A stretch of 46,374 nucleotides of DNA. Source: Gnetum montanum. Taxonomy: Eukaryota > Streptophyta > Gnetopsida > Gnetales > Gnetaceae. The position numbers and the translations under genes were made by a program. Every line of letters starts with the position of its first letter. Position 1 is the first letter of the stretch. Below, piece after piece: positions 1 through 10,889 of this stretch. The stretch lies in the NCBI GenBank assembly GCA_015680685.1, contig MNCI01030640.1:1-46374 (forward strand), written 5' to 3'. The notes under the pieces were generated by a model. That model had not been told where the DNA came from and did not search any database. It saw only the letters and a program-made list of their open reading frames with translations.

Positions 1-700
1 AAGGAAGACCTCTTCCCAAACCAAGAGACATCTTGGATAAGATGTATTACCATGGAGGAGACATCTTGGCTAGGGATGAGACATCTCCCAAAAATAGTAG
101 ACATCTTTGTCGAAAGTTATGTTTTCATGAAAAAAGACACAACACTGCTAGAGTTGACTTGTACAACTAGGAAAAATTTCAAACTCATCCATCCTAATTT
201 GGGAAATAGCCTGGATAAATTAGAAAATGATGGAAATGACAAGAGAAAAGGTGAGAAGACCATGGAAACATTCAACCTAATTCAAGGGAAGGTTTTTAGA
301 TTCTTATCTTCTTGTTATCCATAAATATTGATGTAATTCATAATTGTTATGAAATGAGAAAAATAGAGTTATGAGATGATATTGGACAAGGAGTGAAAGA
401 GAAGATTGAGTGAGTACATAGAGGCTGCAGTTCCAAGGTCAATTATGTATACCTATGTGTTCTAGTCTTGTTGGTATGTTGAGATCTCATTCTCGAGTTG
501 TGTGACAAACTCTCTATTGGTTGTGTCTCACATTGAGAATAATCATTGTGTGCTTGTAGAGCCTCATGCTCTACAATATCATTTGATTGTAAAAGGTTTT
601 GAATGTTGTAGGTTTGGAGAACCTTGTTGTAATCTTCTAATCAATTAATTAAAGATCACTCGTTTTCTTTTTTTCTATCAAAAAATTTTGTCTTTACATA
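1..700. other. AT-rich LTR-like segment, family unknown
   Basis: This stretch has no convincing coding content. A TATA-like ATAAATA near 322 is followed by A-rich, polyadenylation-like sequence and then by T-rich DNA ending near 680. The order resembles the promoter-to-terminus half of a short plant LTR, perhaps Copia. However, no TG start, no primer-binding site (the common initiator-Met-tRNA-type TGGTATCAGAGC is absent) and no second copy can be seen. The 90-codon open frame at 52-324 has no recognisable motif and is treated as chance. Confidence 0.25.
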
Positions 701-2119
701 ATATCTAGATTTAGTATTTAAAGATGATTAATAAGTGGAGTGAACCTACTATATTAAGTCAATTTTCATCAAATTTCTTAAAGATAATTTCTATTCTAGA
801 TCAAATGAATGTTTATGACATCTAACTTTTGCTTGCATTGTAAATTTCACATCGAAAGTTGATTTTAAAGCTTCATTAGTTGTAATTGAGTTACTGCAGC
901 ATATTGAATCTTAGATCTAGCTCTATTCTCAATCCTTTTCACTCAATCTTCTAAATTCTTAATTCCTATGATAATTGTGATATTTTTCCATTAATATTGT
1001 AGAGAAATGTTCTCAGATTTTTCCAGATCATGCAATGAAAAAAAATTCAATTTTTTTGCCTATATACCAGTATCAATTTTAGTGATTGCTAGTAGTATGT
1101 TTATATTGATATCACCCTAGTGGTGCCTAGTAATAACATTTAAATTCTACTTTCCACCAAAGATATTGATCACCATTGATTCTAGAAATGCCTATGGATA
1201 TTGGGAAATTTGATCTTATAGTTCTTGATTTTATTGATGCTATAGTGACCTCTAAAAATATTGATAATTTGGATATTGATTTTGATGGACTCAATGACTT
1301 CTAGTGACTTTAACCTACCTAGATAAAATCAGAAAAAAGACCATAGTAGAAAGTTCAAATTAGTTACTTTATAAATAAACCAAGAACCAACTTCAACCAA
1401 ATAAGATTGATTCAAGCACATCTCATGTTGTACTTAAGAACTAGTTTTGTTGGGTAACTCTCTACTTTTCAAGTTCTCAAATTGGTAAAATGGTCATTCA
1501 CCCAAATTAAAGTTTCTCCAAAGATAATTTACATAAGTTAAGGTTGGTTTGACCTTGATTTAGTTGGAAATGATCTAGGGTCAAACATGTTTCACTAATT
1601 ATATGTCAAAGTTAAAGAAAATGGACTATGAAGAAAAAAGGGGGAGTTGCTAAAAACTAAGAAACATTTTTATAGTCTAATTAGAACTTTATAACTTAGT
1701 ATTTCCTACTAACTTAGAGTTTTCAAATCAAGAATCTTACCACTAGATTAACACTTCATTGTTTAAGCCACGATAAAAAGCCAACTTACTTTCCAGAGTA
1801 ATCAAGTTTGAAAATGGTAGAATAACCTTTATACTAGAGAATTAGTTAGAATTTCTTTGGTTGACTTAAAAGATTTGCATTTTAAAATATTAGGTTCAAA
1901 TGCAAGTATCACCTCTTCATGGCTTCACCATACCAAATTTTGGGTTCTCAACATAGCATAGCCAGCTCTAGCATAGTGAGCATAATAAGCTCTAATCATA
2001 GTCCTAAAGTTAGCATCCTTTTTAGCAATTTATAGGTAGTCATTTTTTTTGCATTTTTATACTTAGTTGTTTTTCATTTTTTCTACACTTAGTTGTTTTT
2101 CAACTTTTGCAAATTGCCA
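701..2119. other. Non-coding AT-rich DNA left of element Y
   Basis: I see no gene here. A purine run followed by GGGGGAG near 1639-1651 resembles the polypurine tract that precedes a 3' LTR, but no LTR follows it. The 5' LTR and leader expected for the gag gene starting near 2120 are not recognisable. Either the element is truncated at its 5' end, or unrelated DNA has replaced or interrupted it. Confidence 0.3.
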
Positions 2120-5080
2120 ATGCCTAGGATTCACCCTTATACCATGAATCCTGAACAACCTTTGACCTCCTCTTTGAGTGTGGTTATTGTCCAGCCTGTT
2201 TAGCAAAAAATATAGATTAACCTTCCTAGGGCTAGGGGCCCTGTCCTAGCATAGAGGCAATCTTTGAAGTAGTCTAACTACCTCCCAAGGTCATGGTGCT
2301 CAATGACAAGCAGTATAACTTTGTTTGTGTAAAAATCTAGGTGGTTTTGCCTTAAATTGAAAAGAAATGGAGGACAAACATAGTTATGAGATCATGTACC
2401 GTGATAGGAGGGAATGACTTCCTTCCAATTTCAACTTTGTCTTACTCATGGAAGATTACCAATGGATGCTGGATAATCTTGTTCGTAGCATGGGCCATGA
2501 GGAAGGAACAGACTACAAGGAGCCTCTCTAGGAAGAGTTGGATGAATTTGAGGCTCAATCTAAGCATGAGAACCCATTCCATGCCTTATTCCAATAGACA
2601 TTCTATGATTTCACTCCTTGCAGTCCTGCAACCTATCATTGTTGCCCAGGTCAACACCTATGGTGGCAACTCACCCCATGCTGTAGATGCACCAGGATGT
2701 TGCTCCACCTTTTAGTCTTCCTTTTAGTGTGCCCTTCATCATTCCTTCATGACCTATTCAACCTGTTTAGCCCATTCAACCTATTCAGGTCGTCTAGCCT
2801 TTCATAGCAATAACCATTGCACCTATGCAACCCTATGTGCACATCATGCATGTTCCTCCCCTATCATACACAACTCAAGCATCATTTATCCTACTTGCCA
2901 TGCTATCACCCTATACAATAGCCCAGCCCACAAACTTATGATGGGCTTGAGTGCTATGTCCATGGCACAACCCACACAACAAGTATCGCATGTGGTCATG
3001 CAACCCGAAGTTGAGTCATGGGCCACCCAACAACCACAGCAGGTAGCACAACCCATGTAGCCTGCCACTACAATTGCACCTAGCTTGGATTAAGAATTCC
3101 AATTGATCCAAAGCCTAACCAAAGAGGTCAAGTAGCTTAAGGACACCTCCTTAGAAATTATCTATGTGATGAACTTTTACCAAGATAATCTAATTAGTCC
3201 TATAGTTCCACCACTGGCATTTTTCATCGGGGTCCTACTCCCACAATTCACCAAATAAAATGGTGAAGGGGACCCTGACTTCCATCTAATTACCTTTCTA
3301 TTAAAATTCCTTCTATTGTAGGTATGGCCAAACATCATCATTCATGTGTTTACCATGTCCTTGACTGGTAAGGCACTAGATTGGTACCATGCACTCCCTA
3401 GGGCCTTCATCACTTCTTTGGAGGAGTTGCTTACCAAATTTGTTACTTGCTTCAAGTACAACTTGAATTCCAAGGTGATGATGGTCTAGCTAATGCAGGT
3501 CAAGCAGGGCCACTTAGAGCCCTAGCAAAAATTCATCCAATGGTGAAGCACATCACTCAATGAGATCCATAAGCCTATCATGGAGACACACCTGCTGGCC
3601 ATCTTTAAAGGTGTAGTGAATGACTTCATCAAGTCAAAACTATACTACCTTTTCTTGTAGGCCCTGCGTTTGCTCAAACCAAGGGCATTTAGGATGTGGT
3701 AGAGATCAAAAAGGATCTAGTCTACATGGCCTACAAAAACCTGCATGGAAAGAAGAAGAAAGACAAGGACAAAGGCAAGCAAGCAACCACAACTATTGCA
3801 ATAGTGGCTAATGAAGTTAGGCTTGCTAAATCCAAACCAACAACCAAGCCACCCAAGGCTCTAGCCAACAACAACAAGGAAGCTAGCCCTAGCTCGGTGG
3901 TAAATAACTAGTCCATGTTATCAATGGCCATTGTGCCAACTACCACAAAGCCTAACTCTAAGCACAAGGATTGCTCAAAGTATACATCATTACCCATCAA
4001 GTGGTTAGAGCTATTGGACCAACTACTTCATGCTAGATGCATCTAGTGTAAGCAAATGTCCAAGGACACTTGTAAGAAACATGACTAATACTACAAACTC
4101 TTAAGAAATCATTTAGCCACACTGCCTAATAAGCCCTTAGTCCCTAAACATTTCACATAGGACCGATTTTTCCAGTATCACCAACTACAAGGTCATGACA
4201 TAGACTTCTACATGGCTTTGTAAGATAACATTCAATGCATGATTGAAAAGGGTGAGTTGATCCTTGACACTACCAAACTAGTGTGCCCCCAAAATCAATC
4301 AATTGGGGTTTACAAGGACTCAGTCAACACAAGTGGTGTAGGGTACAACATCAATAATATCAACATTGATGATGATGTAGAACTAGCATGGGAGCCATTC
4401 ATGGTTTGTGTATCCTTTCGTAGCACTGGGGCATCATCGACAACAACTAGTTCAAGAGCCCCTTTTGTCATTAGGACACCTCCTTGGATGCCCATAACAT
4501 TCTTTGTGGTCAAGGCCCCATAGCAGGTTGCAACTATGATAGCCCAAACATCCTTCATCATAAGGGTGCCACAATGTGTAAGCTCCTCACCTATTTGGAG
4601 CCCAGTGGTGGGTAATGCATTGACTCCTACTCGTCCAAAACCCTATGTTGTAAGCAACACCAATAAAAAAACAAGATGGTAAACTAGGAGACCTAACAAG
4701 AACCTTTTCAATTGAATGCTTAGGCAACACCAAGAGCAAAGGGTATTAGGCCCACCAAATCCTATTTCATTGTCCTCCATACCAATGGCCCAACCAATTG
4801 AAGAGGCCACAACAACTAGCAACCAACATTGGTGCATTGAGGCTCTAGTAGCAAGCAACCCACAACAGAGCATTGAAGCTCCAAAGTAAACAAAGAAAGC
4901 AAGGCCCAAATTCCCTCCATGAGATATTTGTGTCTTAGACCGAATGAAGAAGATGAAGGCCACCAACAACAAAGTTTTAGCCAATGGTAAAGATTTCATT
5001 GACACATTGGAAAAAGTCAAGTAGGTGTTGAAACAAAAAAATACAATGTTAAGCCTGTATGACTTGGTAATAACCTCCTC
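2120..5080 (+). pseudogene. gag: gag of element Y, degraded
   Basis: This is the relic of the capsid/nucleocapsid polyprotein that packages the element's RNA. The clearest part is the retrotransposon gag domain at about 3240-3700: a phenylalanine-tyrosine-like start, a GEGDPDFHL block, the helix around LTGKALDWYHALPRA, then EELLTKFVTCFK. The same blocks occur in element X at 12100-12313. The N-terminal part (2120-2600) aligns with X around 10890-11240 through a YQWML/YQWVL block. A C-x2-C segment near 4045 may be a nucleic-acid-binding knuckle, but the full CCHC pattern is not there. Frames switch several times, and many internal stops are TAG where Gln would fit. The start at 2120 is the first ATG in the aligned frame and is not certain. 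Confidence 0.7.
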
Positions 5081-5226
5081 CATACATCATGAAGCATTAG
5101 TGCACATGTTGATCTCTATTCCTATCACGGATAACATTCTAGCAAATGAATAGTTCATTCATGCTATGATGTTGCCTCCTCCCTCACAAGAATTAGTTCA
5201 ATGCCCTTGGTGTTTCATGTGTAGGT

Positions 5227-5511
5227 GATCATCACCATCTATGTGGGAGATTGTAGGATCTATAGGGTGCATGTCAATGATGGGTTGGCAAACAATTTCA
5301 TCCCATACATGATCATTTACAAGCTTGGTCTTGTTAACTAGATCCAATTAATAAAAACAACATGCCTGAAGTCTTTCAATACGTCACGTGTTATTGTAAG
5401 GAAACTATCATGATAGCCTTCATTGCAGAGGAGCAATTCCCCATCACTACTAAATTCATAGTGGTTGAAGAGATGTCAGGTTTCAACTAGATCTTGGGTA
5501 TCCCTAGTTAG
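5227..5511 (+). pseudogene. pro: Aspartic protease of element Y, degraded
   Basis: This is a retropepsin-like protease domain that would cleave the Gag-Pol polyprotein. The active-site loop is reduced to VNDGLANNFIP near 5272, where intact relatives carry a D-[ST/D]-G triad followed by N-[IV]-[IM]-P. It is followed by a YKLGL block and, after a frameshift, by the EEMSGFN segment near 5470. The same order is clearer in element X at 13757-14059. The catalytic triad is altered and the frame broken, so activity is excluded. Confidence 0.6.
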
Positions 5512-5872
5512 CCCAACCATGGACAATCTCCTTCCTAATCCATCAAGAAAACTACCTTCCATACAAAGGTGGAGAGGTTATTATACATGGTGACAATGTA
5601 GCCCCTTTGACTGTCAGCAACATTAATGTTGAACAAGTGTCAGAGGTGGAATTCCCCAATGACATGTCTGCCACTAAGCATGAAGGTGGAAAATACAAAG
5701 CAAGCTAACTCAAAGAGACAATAGAAGCCCCTGACCATTTAGAGAAGGCTTTGTGGGAAGAATTTCCCTTTGACATAGTTGACAAAGGTTAGGATGAGTA
5801 ATATATCATACCCTCTAGGCCCTACACACCTCCTAACCTACACTAGATTAAGAAAAAATTGTGAAACTAAGG
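5512..5872 (+). pseudogene. C-terminal tail of Y gag-pro ORF, ending in a conserved stop
   Basis: This tail aligns with X 14060-14407. Both contain an acidic segment, a PF.(I/M)VD block and a basic end. The terminal residues KKL, a decayed Arg codon, Asn and TAA occupy identical places in the two elements, so the stop is ancestral and not decay. The codon before Asn contains the candidate 5' splice site. It reads GT in X (14399-14400), but the aligned bases here (5863-5864) are GA. Confidence 0.5.
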
Positions 5873-6126
5873 AATTCTCTTGGTACAATAGGTGCTACGT
5901 CCCTATGTGTCCCACTTCTACACACTTTTCTTGTTTGCATTTTGATTGCATTTTATGTTAGCTTGGTTATTATTTTTTGCATTATTCATTTTGCATGTGT
6001 TCATTTCTTCTAATTGTGCATTTTCGCTAAGTTTAAACTTCTGATTAATTACTTTTTGGTAGTTAGCTTACATATAAAAATAGCAAAATGTATAAAAATC
6101 ATAAGGCTCAAAGATTATAAAATGTC

Positions 6127-6450
6127 ACAGCCCGCTCAGGCCTAAAACTAGAGATCTTTCCTTCCTTTATTGCATGGCCCAGAATGATTCAAAACTACCA
6201 AGCATGGCCTCCCACAGCCTTAAACTAGCATTCTATAGCTCAAAAGGCCCTAAATTACTGCATGGACTACCATGGCCTAAAATTGGTGATTAAATATCCT
6301 TCTATTGCGTGGCCCAAAATGGTCTAAAACTACTAGCATGACCTGCCATGGCCTAAACTAGCAACACTTTTTCTTTCAATGCATGGCCTGGAATGGCCTT
6401 AAACTATCACTAGGACCTAAAATGACCTAAAACTAGTAATCACTATAGCC
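6127..6450 (+). repeat. TTAAACTAG-type short-repeat array, left intron array of Y
   Basis: Irregular repeats share the pattern CATGGCC(C/T)..AATGGCCTTAAACTA(G)CA, with unit length varying around 30-75 bases. The same family occurs in element X (14630-14830), before pol in both elements (19320-19680; 32740-32890) and after integrase (24694-25040; 36531-37050). It lies about 260 bases downstream of the end of gag-pro and just beyond the 3' end of the antisense gene. Confidence 0.8.
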
Positions 6451-6618
6451 TAATCACATTAAATCATTGCAACATTAATAGCAAGCATGGAAAATAAACA
6501 AAAAAGTTGACTTATCATACACTCCATGTAGTGAAAATCCACTACATCTTGTCCTCATAGAAATAATATAGACACAAAATATAAAAGTGCCTAGTGGTAG
6601 GGATACATTAGGATCTAC

Positions 6619-8069
6619 CTAAATGGTGGTGCTAGGTGGGGGTGGAGGCTCCTCTTCTTCTATCATGCCACTAGGACATAAAAACCATAAGCAAGTGTAT
6701 AATATATAACTAATAGAAAAAAGCATAAAATGTAACATAAAATATTTAACCTGAGAGGGTCCTACATCAACCATGTCTAGAGGTATTTTATCAAGGCCCT
6801 CCTCCAAGCATTAGAGGATCTCAACCTCTAATAGTTGCATCCAATCTTTCTAGCCAAAGTCAACACTTACAAGGGTCTTGTCTTTGTTCATGATGGTCCA
6901 TGTGGGAAGTTGCATAGGAAAAGTGGTAGATGTAGTCTCCCATGAAGGCATGGTAATCTTCCACTCAAGAGAACCACTAATCACTGTGTAGCAAGTGAAT
7001 ATCTCAAAAGCCCAACACCTGCCAATTTCCTCAATGAACAACTCAAGCTGATAGGCTTTGACAAACTCCTCTTTGTGTTGCTATAGATATGCACCTCACT
7101 CACACTTGTAGTGGCATTTGTGGTCCTTCTTTGTGTGCTCCCACTTGCACACCTTAGCATTGAAGCTCTTCCACTCTTGGTCATTCTAAGCAAGTAGGTC
7201 CATCTATAACTTCTACTTGATGACCTCCTAAGTGGCCTCATTCTTGCCCCGGATCATTAACTAGTACTAGCATAATCTATCTTTTCATTCTGCTAGGTAC
7301 CATCTCCTTATGCTTGAGCCAACAAAAAATCATATCAAGATTGAAGGTCCCTGATCTTCTCATCTTGACTTGCCATCATCTCCTGAAGCTTGTGCACACA
7401 GTTCCACAAGTGCTCGTTTGAGCACCTATAGGTTCATAATGCTTTTGCACTAGAAAGAACACACTTGCTAGTTTCCTTATACACATGATGAGGCACTTGC
7501 TCAACTTTAAGATAATACTTAGGGATGACATCTACTTTGGCCACCCAGTTTAGATCCCAAAGGAGCTTAGAACCTATTGGCATTCAACAAGTGAATCAAC
7601 ATTAGCCATAGACTAAGTGTAAAATCAGTAAAGCAACATAAGCAAAAACAACATCACATGTGTACTAAGCTTAGGATCCACCTAGTGTATGCAGTCTACC
7701 ATGTCCTCAACAATGCCTTTCATAAAGGCAAGCTTGTTTGACATCTCTACCGATGGCTCCATGTGGTGGGTAGGCATAGGTGGTGGACTGTTGGTAGGTG
7801 CATCTATAGCTACATAACAACAATACTTTTCAATAACTAAATAGCCAAAGATGCAAGAGTAAAAGACCAAAATAGATGATAACTTAAAGCACTTATTGAG
7901 TAAGCCCTTAATTGTGAGAGTAAGGGGATCTCTTAGCTGCACACCATCAAATAGGTTGCAAAATCACCCTCATTAGGGTGGAATAGCCCCTTTGCATCAA
8001 ACTACTAGAAGGCCTCCATGGCCTTATGCATCCCCTCCCCGAGTGCCTCTTCCTCCTCAACTTCAAATG
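6619..8069 (-). pseudogene. Antisense coiled-coil gene of Y, 3' half
   Basis: This is an unrecognised gene running against the retrotransposon. It is the 3' half of a gene cut by element X; the 5' half is at 28748-30835. Exons read from 8069 down: acidic Glu-rich block (FEVEEEEALGEG), intron 7896-7810 (donor now AT, X has GT), exon to 7666, intron 7665-7574, a long exon 7573-6751 with heptad-like coiled-coil sequence and the block WTIMNKDK near 6885, intron 6750-6671, and a last exon with EEEEPPPPP ending in TAG at 6619. Every exon and intron has a counterpart in X (14981-16570). Stops and a frameshift near 7240 make it non-functional. Structure suggests a nuclear or scaffold-type coiled-coil protein, but the function is unknown. 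Confidence 0.7.
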
Positions 8070-8468
8070 TGAAACACCATAAATTTTGGAGCTTTTGTGA
8101 TTCAATATAGTCCTGTAATTTGAGGCAAAGATACCTGCAAGCATGGTGCCACGTCAGATTGTGCAGGCAACATGGCACCCAGGAAGTCCTAATGTCTGCA
8201 AGGCCATTTCTGGGCCTGCTAGCCACCCTCTATGACATAGTCAACATGACACCCTTCCAAGAGGCTAGTTTGCATGAAAGAGATACTAGGAGTAGACTGT
8301 ATAGTTTGGTAAATTTTCTATCTCCTGGGTTGACAAGCTTGCTACACCCTCTAGCCAACCTAGCTCGACACATGACCCAACCGACAATCTACCCAGGGAC
8401 CATGATAGGAGCTACAAAAAGTGGTTAGGATAGACTAAATAGGTCAACAAGTTTTCTAGCTGTGAGAC

Positions 8469-8502
8469 TTGCTACACTACGCTACGCTGCATAGTGTAGC
8501 AA
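8469..8502. promoter_or_regulatory. Inverted repeat in X LTR (first)
   Basis: The arms TTGCTACACTA (8469-8479) and TAGTGTAGCAA (8492-8502) are perfect complements around a 12-base centre. This is one member of the GTAGC palindrome family of this LTR. Confidence 0.6.
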
Positions 8503-9044
8503 GCCTTAAGAAGACTGATCGGGCATCCAAGATGCAAGTTGACAACAACTCAGCCCTCCAAGATATCTACCCCACTTCATCCTTGATGCATGAGCAACAT
8601 GATGTAACAAAATAGCACTAGCTACTATTCATGTCACACTAGCTGCTACGCTATGCTACGATACGCTACACAGTGTAGCACAACATAGAAGTAATGTACT
8701 CTGATAGTACTCCTACTTGGATGGCTCTGATGGAATAACCTTATTTGCCCATGCTTCAACCATCAAATAGGTTTTCTTTACTACCACAGCATGACATGAT
8801 GAACATTCTATGATAAAATGTTTGCAAAGTAAGTCTAAATTCAAGCCAAATTGGGTGCTACGCTATGTAGTGTAGCATAGTGTAGCAAGGATAGAACACA
8901 CGAAGGTCCTCTGCCAAGTGGTTCCAATGAAAGAATGGTACTTTCCCATACTCTGACCTCCAATACTACCTATCCCACTTTGCCTTCAGGCACCAAGAAA
9001 AGGTTCTTAGTGAAGCACTAGCTACTATTCATGTCACACTAGCT

Positions 9045-9074
9045 GCTACGCTATGCTACACTGCATAGCGTAGC
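9045..9074. promoter_or_regulatory. Perfect 11-bp stem inverted repeat in X LTR U3
   Basis: GCTACGCTATG (9045-9055) and CATAGCGTAGC (9064-9074) are exact reverse complements separated by eight bases. The copy in the 3' LTR (27289-27330) has a 16-base stem with one mismatch. It may be a binding site for a dimeric protein or an RNA hairpin; nothing in the sequence decides which. Confidence 0.65.
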
Positions 9075-9712
9075 ACAATGTAGCAAGGGCACAAAACATG
9101 AAAATATCTCAAGGATGAACTCTGCAGGTCCCAAGACCTTTCAACATGGAAGATAGGGTTGCAATTTCTCACCTAGCTAAGCCTCAAATAGGTATTCTCA
9201 ACTTTCAAGTAAAATTTCTTTTAAGACTCACGACTATACTACGCAGTGTAACATAGTGTAGCATCCAGGTGTTTACGCTACACACATACACTGGGCAGTG
9301 TAAGTGGTATAACACTTGCATGAAGGCCTCAGAGCATCTCCAGTTAGTCTCAAAAATCATGGCAATGGTTACTCTCATCCTAGAATCTCTTCAATGGACA
9401 AAATTAGCAAGTTTTCTTTATTTTGCATCTCCCCTGATTATCCCCAAAGTTGTGCCTAGACTTGACCCTACTCACAAGAGCAAGGAAGATGTAGTCCTGG
9501 AGCATAGGCTCCACTTTGCATTCATTGTTGGCATTCTTGGTAGCAAACATGGCAGTTCCCTAGACTTTGGCACATGCAGTTTGAGCGGTATGATCATAGC
9601 GTAGCAAGTTTCACACATAACATCACATAGCAACATGGCACAATCAAGTTTGCACCTTGTGGGACCCAAGACACATGGCATCCAAACCAAGTTTTGCTCC
9701 TACTCCTGGCCC

Positions 9713-9720
9713 TATAATTA
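9713..9720 (+). promoter_or_regulatory. TATA box position of X 5' LTR (degraded)
   Basis: TATAATTA follows GGCCC. The 3' LTR has TATAAATA at the matching place (28172-28179), and the LTR of Y has TATAAATA at 39522, so this is the conserved promoter of the family. Confidence 0.65.
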
Positions 9721-10294
9721 CCCCAACAAACAATGCTCAAGGGGTTGGCTTTTTTGAAGGTTGTCTTTTCTTGAAGTTGGCTTTTAAGATTGGCATCTGG
9801 CATTTTTGGAATTCTGGCTCTCTGGCGATTAGTTTTGGTAAGGAGACTGGCAAGCAAAAGGTTCCTGTTAGCAAGTTGTTAACTATAGTTCAAGGAGCTA
9901 TGACCATACTACTTCATTGTAAGCTGTGCTTGTCCACACTATGCCTTAGTTTTATACCTTCAACCAAGCAAAGATCAAGTCCCCCAATCTTGGGGTGGTG
10001 CAATTTCTCACTTAAGATTATTTCATTTTGTTTCACTATTATCATATTTTGCATTATTCCCTTTCGATTTACATTTGTCACTTATCGCTTACAACATATG
10101 CAATGCCTTTGAAAACAACATTTATGAAAGGTTATTGTACATCGATTAAGTCCTTGTCTAATTGACTAGACCATTCAGCATACCCCACTTTTGTTTTCCT
10201 CTAGCACGACCCTTGCATGGATCTGGGGTTAGGCTATACACCTAGTGACCTCTCAATGTTCTAGCCATCAACATTTTCAGTTGCTACAATTTTC

Positions 10295-10313
10295 TGGTGC
10301 TAGAAGGAGGGCC
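10295..10313 (+). other. Primer-binding-site-like sequence of X
   Basis: Six bases after the LTR end comes TGGTGCTAGAAGGAGGGCC. TGG matches the CCA end of a tRNA, and a short spacer after the LTR is usual in plant Gypsy elements. The exact tRNA cannot be assigned by eye. Confidence 0.55.
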
Positions 10314-10889
10314 TTCTATTCCCTTTCCATGTGTCACAGGTAGTCTTGTGTGCTCTCTATACCCTATCACTAGCAACCTACTAGCGTAGATGTAACACCC
10401 TTATGGTTGTCTATACACCAGGTGGTACAGACTGGTTGCCTCAACGGTTCCCCTAAAACCCTACAAGATAGAAAGCCTTGAAGTGGCCATTGTGCTACAT
10501 TCACACATCCATCTCGCCATGCCACCTATATCCCATATAGTGTAGCAGCCCTGCTCACATAACGATTACTAAACCACCTGTAGTGTTACACTGCCCACTC
10601 TGTAGCATCCACCGTGTTACACCATCTATTGTGTTACGCTGCCCCCCCCCCCCCTTCCCACAACATGCTAGTTGTTACATTAGTCTATCTACATCCTCTA
10701 TGGCATAGCAACCTTGTCAACATAGCAATCCTGATCAATGTAGTAGGTGTGATGGCGAAGGAAGCTAGTTTCCAATAGTGCCCGACATATCTTGTTCCAA
10801 CCTCTTCCCTCACGTTTGTCTTTAACAAATGATAGAATGAACCCTATTTCCACAACTGCTTTCACCTCAGACTCAAAGATACCCTACTC
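10314..10889 (+). other. Leader of element X
   Basis: This is non-coding leader between the primer-binding site and gag. It contains scattered GTAGC/GTTAC words around 10540-10640 like those of the LTR, and a run of 13 C at 10642-10654. No gene is visible. Confidence 0.5.

Larger units (their letters stand above)
8070..10288 (+). repeat. 5' LTR of element X
   Basis: It begins TGAAACACC and ends GCTACA, and aligns along its length with 26504-28747. The U3 part is about 1.64 kb and carries many GTAGC/GCTAC inverted repeats (clear ones at 8469-8502 and 9045-9074, others near 8643, 8868 and 9245). A TATA-box position lies at 9713, so R should start near 9740-9750. The open frames at 9269-9604 and 9657-10112 lie inside the LTR, have partial shadows in the 3' LTR, and show no protein features. 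Confidence 0.85.

Noticed and set aside
1921-1950. CCATACCAAATTTTGGG resembling the LTR start of X and Y
   Set aside because: The similarity stops after about 20 bases. No LTR body, TATA box or CA end follows before gag at 2120.
2749-3060. 103-codon plus-strand frame
   Set aside because: It is a shifted frame in the Pro/Thr/Gln-rich part of Y gag; neighbouring blocks place the real frame elsewhere.
4643-5083. 146-codon minus-strand frame with hydrophobic stretches
   Set aside because: It lies opposite the gag-pro linker of Y, which aligns with X on the plus strand, and has no minus-strand counterpart in X.
9269-10112. Open frames in the X LTR, repeated in the 3' LTR at 27818-28352
   Set aside because: They are LTR non-coding sequence around the promoter, and the frames differ between the two LTR copies.
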